Shown piece by piece: positions 5,976 through 13,164 of a DNA stretch of 14,023 nucleotides. Every line of letters starts with the position of its first letter. Positions within the stretch are counted from its first letter, which is position 1. The translations under genes and the position numbers were made by a program. Source of the DNA: G963674685 sp964591275 (lineage in GTDB: Bacteria > Lernaellota > Lernaellaia > JACKCT01); NCBI GenBank assembly GCA_964591275.1, contig CAZQAE010000106.1:1-14023 (forward strand), given 5' to 3'. The notes beneath the pieces were generated by a model. It was given only the letters and a program-made list of their open reading frames with translations, searched no databases and was not told where the DNA came from.

Positions 5976-6899
5976 TTATCCTGGAATTGTTCCAATGGCC
6001 AAACCGATGCGCTCGCGTCCAAACATCCAACCGTCGCGGGCGTTAAAATACATATAATACTCATCGCCGTGGACTTTGACATCCATTGCGTAAACCAGCG
6101 CCTTTTTCCAGCCCTCCGGTTCCGGGGCAACAAGCGGCTTGTCATGCACTTCCCGCCAGTCGTAGCCGTCGTCGGATTCTAAAAGCCGTATTTCGGATCG
6201 GGAATGCCCGTCGCTGTCGATATATATCCCGTTATTAAATGCCAGCCAGGGTAGTCTCCCACGCGGAGCCATGACCTTCATTGATCCTGCGCCCAGGTTA
6301 CGCCAAAACGGATCACGTGCGGGGCATACAATCGGCTCTGGATGTTTTTCGTATGGCCCGAAAATGTTGTCGGACTGCCCTACTCCAATATATTTCGGTT
6401 CCGGGAAATTGCAGTCTTTGAGCCAGACAAGCGCCGCGCTGAAATACAATCGGTATTGGCCTTCATACTTCACAACGCACGCGTTGCCGTTGGTCGCCAG
6501 AAAACTCTTTTCCCAGGAGTATTGCGGCGAAAGAACGCAGGTAGGATCGCTCCACCTACGCAGGTCATGCGACTGGCGCACCTCGATGAAGGAGCCGCGA
6601 AAAGGATTGAAATTTTCCGTGAAAATATAATAAACGCCATCGTCTTTCATCACCCAGGGGCGAAGGCCGGGCTTTATCGGCGTGGCCAGCCGTCTCCAAT
6701 CGGCGCCATCGTCAGAAATATAATGATGAATGCCTTGCAGACTGTTGGCGAATAAATGAAAACAACCGTCCGGGGAGTCATTCGGCATCACCAGCGAAGG
6801 ATCGGCGATGATCCATTCCCAATAGCCTGGGGGAGAAATCATGGGATTCGCGGGATGTTCGCGCCAAACGCACCTTCGTGGATCAATGATTTTGTTCAT
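5976..6899 (-). CDS. five-bladed beta-propeller glycosidase-like protein (GH43/GH32/GH130-like)
   Basis: A 307-residue protein with no signal peptide, so probably cytoplasmic. It shows the repeating blade pattern of this superfamily: an opening HPANPMISP with IADPSLVMP (D33 is a candidate catalytic or metal-binding Asp), then FHLFANS, YYIFTENFNPFRGSFIEV, YRLYFSAALV, KYIGVGQSDNIFGPY, RLLESDDGYDWREV, and a closing DEYYMYFNARDG with ERIGLAIG. These proteins hydrolyse or phosphorolyse glycosidic bonds, often of arabinose, xylose, fructose or mannose units. The family and substrate cannot be fixed from sequence alone. The ATG at 6899 has only a weak purine stretch upstream. It lies 195 bases beyond purQ on the same strand, separated by a palindromic repeat, so shared transcription is uncertain. 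Confidence 0.75.
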   Translation of the reverse strand: MNKIIDPRRCVWREHPANPMISPPGYWEWIIADPSLVMPNDSPDGCFHLFANSLQGIHHYISDDGADWRRLATPIKPGLRPWVMKDDGVYYIFTENFNPFRGSFIEVRQSHDLRRWSDPTCVLSPQYSWEKSFLATNGNACVVKYEGQYRLYFSAALVWLKDCNFPEPKYIGVGQSDNIFGPYEKHPEPIVCPARDPFWRNLGAGSMKVMAPRGRLPWLAFNNGIYIDSDGHSRSEIRLLESDDGYDWREVHDKPLVAPEPEGWKKALVYAMDVKVHGDEYYMYFNARDGWMFGRERIGLAIGTIPG

Positions 6900-6928
6900 A
6901 TCCGTGTCACATCACTTTGTGCGTGAAG

Positions 6929-7085
6929 CGCGGGTGGCATGGACAAGACGCTGGTGAGCGACAGCGATCCAGTGCTTGTCCGTGGCAAGATTTTTTCTTT
7001 GCGGCGCATAGTGATATTTTTTAAAATCAGCACGGACAAGCGCCCTCGCGGGTTCGGGCCAAGGAGCTTGTCCATGCCACACGCG
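6929..7085. repeat. nested palindromic intergenic repeat (BIME- or MITE-like)
   Basis: Four copies of a CATGGACAAG-type motif occur in alternating orientation. The outer arms 6929-6947 and 7067-7085 are inverted repeats of 19 bases with one mismatch (core GTGGCATGGACAAG). The inner arms GCTTGTCCGTG (6974-6984) and CACGGACAAGC (7031-7041) are a perfect 11-bp inverted repeat. The outer and inner arms can also pair with each other, giving two neighbouring hairpins instead of one long cruciform. The element fills most of the gap between purQ and the propeller gene and has no credible coding potential. It could be an extragenic palindromic repeat or a small non-autonomous transposon remnant. Confidence 0.7.
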
Positions 7086-7094
7086 TACCGATTC

Positions 7095-7910
7095 TCAGGC
7101 TTGACGCAAGTAGCTGATAGCCTTTTCAAAGAGGATAAGACCCTCCCCTTTTTCGGGAAGTTTCTCGCGCGTCCATTTCGGATGATTTGTTCTGTGCGTG
7201 TAGGCTTCGGGATGCGGCATAAGGCCGAAAATTCTGCCTGTCTCATCGCACAAGCCGGCAACCCCCTCGATGCTGCCGTTGGGGTTCTCGGGATATTTCT
7301 CGGTCGGATTGCCCTCGGTGTCGGCATAGCGCATTGGAACCAACTTTTTTCGCTTCATCGACTCGTACACCTGCGCCGAAGCGGGGACGAATTTCCCTTC
7401 GCCGTGCCTGATCGGCAACTCCATTTCATGTAATCCCCTGGTGAACACGCACGGCGAATCCGGGTCGCACACGACTCGCACCCATCTGTCCTCGAAACGA
7501 CCGTGGTCATTGCCGGTGAGGGTGGCGGTCTGCGTGAAATATTCCCCGTCCAGAGCGGGCAAAAGGCCCAATTTTATGAGCAGCTGAAATCCGTTGCACA
7601 CGCCGATGATGCATTTGCCGTCTTCGATAAAGCGCTTAATCATGTCAGAAAGGATTTCATTCGATCCCGCGACTTTGGAAAATTGATATCGCGTCGCCCC
7701 GGCCTTGGCCGCGCCCAGGTCATCGCCGTCCATGAAGCCGCCGGGAAGGTTGAGAAACTGGTAATCTTCCAATTTCTTTTTCCCGGCCAGCAGTTCGTAT
7801 ATGGAAACGATATCCACAGCGCCTGCGCCGGCCTTGAAGTTGGCGTAAGCCATTTCGTATTCGCAGTTGACTCCATTGCCGGAGACTATAATGGAACGTA
7901 TTTTCGGCAT
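7095..7910 (-). CDS. purQ: phosphoribosylformylglycinamidine synthase, glutaminase subunit PurQ
   Basis: A 271-residue class I glutamine amidotransferase. It releases ammonia from glutamine and passes it to PurL, which converts FGAR to FGAM in step four of purine synthesis. The catalytic triad is visible: nucleophile C105 in GVCNGFQLL, and H233 and E235 in MPHPEAY. PGGF near residues 56-59 and NDHGRFEDRW near 134-143 are PurQ hallmarks. The frame stays open upstream, but the start is set at MPKIRSIIVSGNG because GGAG (7917-7920) lies seven bases before it and the family begins there. The start is one base after the purL stop, so the two are co-transcribed and probably coupled. Confidence 0.95.
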   Translation of the reverse strand: MPKIRSIIVSGNGVNCEYEMAYANFKAGAGAVDIVSIYELLAGKKKLEDYQFLNLPGGFMDGDDLGAAKAGATRYQFSKVAGSNEILSDMIKRFIEDGKCIIGVCNGFQLLIKLGLLPALDGEYFTQTATLTGNDHGRFEDRWVRVVCDPDSPCVFTRGLHEMELPIRHGEGKFVPASAQVYESMKRKKLVPMRYADTEGNPTEKYPENPNGSIEGVAGLCDETGRIFGLMPHPEAYTHRTNHPKWTREKLPEKGEGLILFEKAISYLRQA

Positions 7911-7911
7911 T

Positions 7912-10900
7912 TCATGCTCCTTTAAAGTCCAGCGTTTTCTTCCAGGCCGCTTTGAGTTCATTGATAGGCAGCTCGCACAGTGCTTTGTTGTCATTCTCAA
8001 TGCGAAGTTCCTTTTCGCCGATGACCTGTCCGACTTCGGCAAAATCACATCCTGCCAAAATGAACTCGAAATCTTCGCGTCTTTCCGGACTCACCGTCAC
8101 GACAAAGCGCCCCGCGCTTTCGGAAAAGAGAAGTTCTTCCGGACACATCGACTGATTGGAGGCCGAAGGAGTCGGAATGCGCGCAAGCTCGATATCCAAA
8201 CCCAAGTCCCCGGCAAAAGCCGTTTCCGCCAGCGCCACGGCCAAACCTCCGTCGGAGCAATCGTGACAGGATCTCACGCATCCCGCCAAAATGGCCCGAT
8301 GCAATTGCGTGTATAGCTGAAGGTTCTGGTCAATACGGACTCGGGGAACATCGGCGGAATGCAGGTCAAATTCCGCAAAATACTCCGAAGCGCCAAGCTC
8401 CAGCCTTGTTGTGCCCAGCACGTAAACAAAATCGCCCGGCGATTTGGCGTCCATCGTGACGCATTTCGACGCATTTTCGATGACGCCGACTATCGAAAAG
8501 AGCAAGGTCGGCGGAATGGAAATTTTGTGTCCGCCCACCATATAATCGTTTTTCATGGAATCCTTGCCGCTGATGCATGGGATGCCGTATGCGACGGTGG
8601 CGTCGAATAAGCCCCTGTTCGCGCGAACGAGCTGCGCCAGTTTGTATTCACCGTCGGGATTTGCCGGCGCGGCGACAGGATCGCACCAGCAGAAATTGTC
8701 CAACCCCGCCATGTGCGCGGGATTCCCGCCGACCGCCACGGCGTTGCGCAAAGCTTCATCGACGGCGTTGGTCGCCATATCATAAGCATCTATGTCGGAG
8801 TATCGCGGACAAAGGCCGTGTGAAACGACCACGGCTTCCATGGAATCAAGCAAGGGCCTGATAACCGCCGCATCCGAGGGTCCGTCGAGCATGGCTCCGC
8901 ACAGCGGTTTAATCACGGAGCCGCCCTGCACTTCGTGATCGTACTGCCGGACCACGTATTCTTTGGAGCAGATGTTCAAACGGCCCAGTATGCGTTTGAA
9001 GGTTTTAAGCCAATCAGCGACTTTCGGCGCATCTTCAACGTGCGTGACGGGGGCATCCCAACGCGCCGTCAATTCCATCGGCGGCAGACCATCGTGAAGA
9101 AATTCCATCGACAGCGAAGCGATGGCATCGCCATTGTAATTAACATTGAAATATCCGGAATCGGTGTAATTCCCGATGACCGTCGCTTCAACGTCCATAC
9201 TCTTTGCCAGAGCGATGAGTTCGTCGATCTTTTCTTTTGGCGTCGCCAGCGTCATCCTCTCCTGCGATTCGGAAACAAGAATCATCCACGGCGCCAGTCC
9301 CGCATACTTCAGGGGCGCTTTGTCCAAGTGAATTTCACATCCGCCGCAATCCTGCGCCATTTCCCCGACGCTGCTGGCCAGGCCGCCTGCTCCGTTGTCG
9401 GTGATGGCGTTGTAGAGGTTCCGATCGCGGGCAATGAGCAAAAAATCGGTCATGCGTTTTTGCGTAATGGGATCGCCGATCTGCACCGCCGTCGCCGGGC
9501 TGTCCTCGTGAAGCTGCTCACTGGAAAAGGTCGCTCCATGAATGCCGTCGGCGCCGATCCGTCCGCCGGTCATGACAATCAGGTCATCTTTCAAGGCGCA
9601 CTTTTCCCACCCCGGTTTGTCGTGGACAACCGATGGAAGCAGTCCGCCGGTGCCGCAGAAAACAAGTGGCTTGCCTGCGTAACGGTCGTCGAAAACAATG
9701 GAGCCGTTGACAGTCGGAATACCACTTTTGTTGCCGCCGTGCTCAACGCCCTCACGAACGCCTTCAAAAATTCTCTTGGGATGCAGCAAACGGGGCGGAA
9801 TCGGCTTATCCCAAAATGGGGTCGCGAAGCAAAACACGTCTGTGTTGAAAATGAGTTTTGCCCCCATGCCCGTGCCGAAGGGGTCGCGGTTGACGCCGAC
9901 GATACCCGTCAGGGCGCCGCCGTATGGATCAAGAGCCGAAGGGGAATTGTGCGTCTCAACTTTCATGACCAAAGACCATTCGTCGTTGAAACGAATGACC
10001 CCGGCGTTGTCCACGAAAACGGATTGGCAGAAATCCTGGCTACCCTTTTCGCGCCGAATTTGTTTGGTCGATCCTTTGATGTACGTGTCGAAGAGGCTCT
10101 CAATTCTTTGTAGCGTCCCCTCTTCGTAATATGTGATATTCGAGGCGAATATTTTGTGCTTGCAGTGTTCCGACCAAGTCTGAGCCAGCGTTTCGAGTTC
10201 CACGTCAGTAGGCATTCCCGGCGCCAAACCAAGCGTTTTCCTGTGAACGCCAACTTTTTCGCTACGATAATGCTGCCGTATCGTATGCATTTCCAGTAGA
10301 TTTAACGCCAAGGTCCGCTGCTTGCTCATCGCGACAAGCTCGTCGTCGGGAATCTCCAAGTCAACCGTTTCAGTAGGCGGAACCTCATTTGAAGCGACTT
10401 TCGGCACGTACGCCGTCACCCCTTCATCTCGATTCAAATCCTCGGCGCGCAAAATAATCCAGCGCTGAATCAGCCCGTTGGCTAAAAGACCGCCCGCAAT
10501 TTCCTCAGCCTGCTTTTGGTCCAGTTCGCCGCGTATGAGATATTGTATCGAAGAATAGAATCCCCCTTCATCCCGCAGGTTCCTGCCGAGCCTAACGGCT
10601 GCCGACTCCCGGGCCGTTCTGCCCACGTTGTCGGTGACGCCGGGCAGATAGCCCACTTCAATGAGCCAGTCGAAATCACGGACGCCCGCCGCACAGGCAT
10701 CGGAAAAGGCCTCTTGCGTCACCGCGTCGCAAAAGGTATGCGCTGCGAGGATTTGAAGTTCATCCGGCGCAAGGTCAATGTCGGTTGTATAAACCTGAAC
10801 CGTTCGCACATCCTCCACGTGAATGCGCAGGTCCCTTCGTATTCTCTTGGCGATTTTTGATCCGAGAGCATCGAAATGTTCATCCTTTATTCTGACTTCG

Positions 10901-10914
10901 ATACGATGAGCCAT
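7912..10914 (-). CDS. purL: phosphoribosylformylglycinamidine synthase PurL with fused PurS-like N-terminus
   Basis: A 1000-residue ATP-dependent synthetase that makes FGAM from FGAR and the ammonia supplied by PurQ. The start is placed at MAHRIEVRIKDEHF (10914), where GGAG lies about nine bases upstream and family similarity begins; an in-frame start at 10977 lacks support. Residues about 1-170 look like PurS-type ferredoxin-like folds, possibly two. The synthetase core follows: TWSEHCKHKIF around H250, VETHNSPSALDPYGGA, GVNRDPFGTG, DNGAGGLASSVGEM, the second half with VSHGLCPRYSD and AVGGNPAHMAGLDN, then GKDSMKNDY and HDCSDGGLAVALAE. About 1000 residues is longer than small PurL (about 740) but shorter than the 1300-residue form with its own glutaminase, which fits the separate purQ and absent purS. 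Confidence 0.95.
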   Translation of the reverse strand: MAHRIEVRIKDEHFDALGSKIAKRIRRDLRIHVEDVRTVQVYTTDIDLAPDELQILAAHTFCDAVTQEAFSDACAAGVRDFDWLIEVGYLPGVTDNVGRTARESAAVRLGRNLRDEGGFYSSIQYLIRGELDQKQAEEIAGGLLANGLIQRWIILRAEDLNRDEGVTAYVPKVASNEVPPTETVDLEIPDDELVAMSKQRTLALNLLEMHTIRQHYRSEKVGVHRKTLGLAPGMPTDVELETLAQTWSEHCKHKIFASNITYYEEGTLQRIESLFDTYIKGSTKQIRREKGSQDFCQSVFVDNAGVIRFNDEWSLVMKVETHNSPSALDPYGGALTGIVGVNRDPFGTGMGAKLIFNTDVFCFATPFWDKPIPPRLLHPKRIFEGVREGVEHGGNKSGIPTVNGSIVFDDRYAGKPLVFCGTGGLLPSVVHDKPGWEKCALKDDLIVMTGGRIGADGIHGATFSSEQLHEDSPATAVQIGDPITQKRMTDFLLIARDRNLYNAITDNGAGGLASSVGEMAQDCGGCEIHLDKAPLKYAGLAPWMILVSESQERMTLATPKEKIDELIALAKSMDVEATVIGNYTDSGYFNVNYNGDAIASLSMEFLHDGLPPMELTARWDAPVTHVEDAPKVADWLKTFKRILGRLNICSKEYVVRQYDHEVQGGSVIKPLCGAMLDGPSDAAVIRPLLDSMEAVVVSHGLCPRYSDIDAYDMATNAVDEALRNAVAVGGNPAHMAGLDNFCWCDPVAAPANPDGEYKLAQLVRANRGLFDATVAYGIPCISGKDSMKNDYMVGGHKISIPPTLLFSIVGVIENASKCVTMDAKSPGDFVYVLGTTRLELGASEYFAEFDLHSADVPRVRIDQNLQLYTQLHRAILAGCVRSCHDCSDGGLAVALAETAFAGDLGLDIELARIPTPSASNQSMCPEELLFSESAGRFVVTVSPERREDFEFILAGCDFAEVGQVIGEKELRIENDNKALCELPINELKAAWKKTLDFKGA

Positions 10915-11035
10915 CAATTCATTCTCCGTATTCGTCGTTTGAGGTAGAATAGATTCGGCGCTCATTCCGGCGCTCATTGGACACCGGCACTCTTATCAGA
11001 TTCCCCAAAACAAAACCACCATATTTCGCATAATT

Positions 11036-12697
11036 TCATCGCCTGCGTTTTTGTCTGAATTCAAATATTTCGCGCATTTCAGCACGGTTAATGATCATCA
11101 TCAGCGCGAAATATACCGCAGCGCCCGCGACAATCGCCGCAGCAAGACCGGTGGTTTTTAGCAATTCCGCATTAGAGCTTGTGTACTGAAAGCATCCGGC
11201 GATCATCCAGGCCACGAGACCCATAACCAAAGCGGAAAGCCCCGATAGTCCGAATGTTCGGAAGATGCGCTTTAAACCGATTTTGCCGATCCTTTTTTTC
11301 AATATCCACGCCAGGATGAAAAAATTAAATCCACCGGAAAACGTGTTGGCCAATGCCAAACCCGTATGACGCAGGGGGCCGGTCGGATTGAAAGCCTCGG
11401 TAAAAGCGGAAACGAAGGGCAGCGCATTGGAGACGGTCGGCCCCATGAAAGAAAGCCCGCACAAGATGTTCACGACCAATGCGCCGGCGCCGACGAGAGC
11501 CGGCGTCATGGCGTCTTTCATCGCGTAAAAAGTTGGCACAATCACGCGAAGAGCGGCAAAAAACACAAGTCCAATGATGTAAAATCTCAGTGCCGCCGCC
11601 GTTTGCACCGTGCTGTGAAAATCGAAACGGCCTCGTTGAAACAAAACGTTAATGATCGGTCCGGCCAAAACATACAGGCCGACTGACGCCGGCAATATGA
11701 TTATGATGACAAGGCGCATGGCGTAGTTCATGGAATCGACCAGCCCCGAATCATCCCCCATGGCCGCCTGCCTCGACAAACTGGGCAGTAAGGCGGCGCC
11801 GACGGCGATGGCGAAAACCCCTTGCGGCAATTCCATGAGACGGTCGGCATAGAATAGGAAACTGACCGATCCGGGAGCCAGCAGCGAAGCAAAGTTGGTA
11901 TTGATAAAAACGTTGAGCGAATAGACGGAAAGACCCAGGAGGCTTGGGAGCATAAGCCTTCCGATCTTCTTCAGGGCCGGATCCCTGAATTGAAAGCGTA
12001 ATTTCGGCAGATGTCCGATCTTCTTCAAAAACGGCATCTGCAAGGCAACCTGCATAATGCCGCCCGCGACGACGCCAATGGCCAGAGCCATAACCGGCAG
12101 TTCCAGTTTATTCACCAAAAGAACGGTGGCCGTTATCATTCCCAGGTTCAGCAAAACCGGCGCGAAGGCGGGTGCGAAAAATCGGTTCCAGGAATTGAGA
12201 ACTCCCATGAACAATGCGACAGTGCAGATGAGCAATGCGTAAGGGAACATGATTTTTAACAGCAGAATTGTAATGTCCTGTTTCACCGGCTCGTCCGCAA
12301 ATCCAGGGACGAGAACACGCGCGATTAATGGCGCGAAAAGGATTCCCAGAATCGTGATGACGGCAAGGACGGATACCAGCGCCGTGAAACAGGTGTAATA
12401 TAAGTTTTTCGCGCGCTCATCGCCCTCTTTTTCCTTCAGTTCTGAATAGACAGGAATAAAGCTGATTGTTAAAGCCCCTTCGCCGAACAAGCGCCGAAGA
12501 AGGTTCGGGATACGAAAAGCGGCAAAGAAAGCGTCAGAGTAAATTCCCGCGCCGAAATAGGCGGCAATCACCGCGTCCCGGACGTAACCCAGGATTCGGC
12601 TCAGCATCGTTGCGCCGCTCACAACACCCGTGGCGCGCAGGATGGATTTTCGCTCGCTCACCAATTGCCCCTGGAATTTTATTTTTTCATCAGTCAT
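11036..12697 (-). CDS. murJ: lipid II flippase MurJ (MviN family)
   Basis: A 553-residue polytopic inner-membrane protein of the MOP superfamily that moves lipid II across the membrane for peptidoglycan synthesis. The N-terminal signature is clear: SRILGYVRDAVIAAYFGAG, then DAFFAAFRIPNLLRRLFGEG and FIPVYSELKEKEG, containing the cavity Arg and Asp residues known to be essential in the family. Many further hydrophobic spans follow, consistent with the usual 14 helices, and the protein ends in a basic RQKRRR tail. The ATG at 12697 (MTDEKIKFQGQ) is chosen over an upstream TTG at 12733, although it has no good ribosome binding site. It diverges from rpsT and precedes purL by 121 bases on the same strand. 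Confidence 0.95.
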   Translation of the reverse strand: MTDEKIKFQGQLVSERKSILRATGVVSGATMLSRILGYVRDAVIAAYFGAGIYSDAFFAAFRIPNLLRRLFGEGALTISFIPVYSELKEKEGDERAKNLYYTCFTALVSVLAVITILGILFAPLIARVLVPGFADEPVKQDITILLLKIMFPYALLICTVALFMGVLNSWNRFFAPAFAPVLLNLGMITATVLLVNKLELPVMALAIGVVAGGIMQVALQMPFLKKIGHLPKLRFQFRDPALKKIGRLMLPSLLGLSVYSLNVFINTNFASLLAPGSVSFLFYADRLMELPQGVFAIAVGAALLPSLSRQAAMGDDSGLVDSMNYAMRLVIIIILPASVGLYVLAGPIINVLFQRGRFDFHSTVQTAAALRFYIIGLVFFAALRVIVPTFYAMKDAMTPALVGAGALVVNILCGLSFMGPTVSNALPFVSAFTEAFNPTGPLRHTGLALANTFSGGFNFFILAWILKKRIGKIGLKRIFRTFGLSGLSALVMGLVAWMIAGCFQYTSSNAELLKTTGLAAAIVAGAAVYFALMMIINRAEMREIFEFRQKRRR

Positions 12698-12705
12698 GAC
12701 CTGTG

Positions 12706-12733
12706 ATAATAAAGGTAAATTGCCGCTTGACAA
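12706..12733 (-). promoter_or_regulatory. candidate murJ promoter giving a near-leaderless RNA
   Basis: On the minus strand TTGTCA (12733-12728) is followed after 16 bases by TATTAT (12711-12706), each five of six to consensus. The predicted start is near 12699, only a few bases before the ATG at 12697, which would explain the poor ribosome binding site. Its -35 box overlaps the rpsT -35 box on the other strand. Confidence 0.4.
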
Positions 12734-12755
12734 GCCAAGTCCCCCCTCGTATACA
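12727..12755 (+). promoter_or_regulatory. sigma70-type promoter of rpsT
   Basis: TTGACA (12727-12732), exactly 17 bases, then TATACA (12750-12755). This is nearly consensus, as expected for a ribosomal protein gene. The RNA would start near 12762 and carry a leader of about 46 bases. Confidence 0.85.
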
Positions 12756-12807
12756 AGAGCGTCAATTTTTGGTTATTAGCCAAGAAAATCGATCGAGGAG
12801 AAAAACA

Positions 12808-13074
12808 TTGGCCAACCACCCATCCGCGGAAAAAAGGCAGCGTCAAAACGAGAAGCTTCGGATTCGCAACAAAGGTGTTCGTAGTGAACTGCGCACTCAA
12901 GTGAAAAAGGTGCTGCAATCCGTTGAAGACAAAGACCCGCAAGCCAACGCGAACCTAAATGAAGCCACACGCCTAATCAACAAAGCGGCCAGCAAAGGCA
13001 TTCTGAAAAAGAAAACGGCGAGCCGGAAAATTTCCAGACTGTCCAAGAGCGTGAGCTCTATCGCTACGGCTTAA
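12808..13074 (+). CDS. rpsT: 30S ribosomal protein S20
   Basis: An 88-residue basic helical protein that binds 16S rRNA early in 30S assembly. The start is a TTG at 12808, with GAGGAG (12795-12800) seven bases upstream. It gives the canonical beginning ANHPSAEKRQRQNEKLRIRNK, followed by RSELRTQVKKVLQ and the C-terminal helices NEATRLINKAASKGILKKK and SRKISRLSKSV. The length matches the family (about 87). A start at 12703 would add 35 residues unlike any S20 and would precede the promoter. S20 of Escherichia coli also uses UUG and limits its own translation; the same control is plausible here. It diverges from murJ and converges with holA. Confidence 0.97.
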   Translation: MANHPSAEKRQRQNEKLRIRNKGVRSELRTQVKKVLQSVEDKDPQANANLNEATRLINKAASKGILKKKTASRKISRLSKSVSSIATA

Positions 13075-13164
13075 GGGTTCGTAAAAAGAATCCATACTTG
13101 AGCGAGAAATCCCGTAAGGCATTATAGCGCCCGTGGGACTTCCCTGCTGAAATTGCGCCCCTGA

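Noticed and set aside
7911..8048. N-terminal extension of PurQ
   Set aside because: These codons overlap the end of purL in another frame, while GGAG and the conserved PurQ beginning both point to 7910.
8935..10113. Long plus-strand open frame (392 codons)
   Set aside because: It lies antisense inside purL, whose reading frame is supported by many conserved motifs; the plus-strand product looks like no protein family.
11023..11033. ATTTCGCATAA, resembling one arm of a dif (XerC/D) site
   Set aside because: The second arm is absent, and the match lies in a short AT-rich gap just beyond the murJ stop.
12703..12807. 35-residue N-terminal extension of S20 from an ATG at 12703
   Set aside because: It starts upstream of the near-consensus promoter and is unlike any S20; the TTG at 12808 gives the canonical protein.
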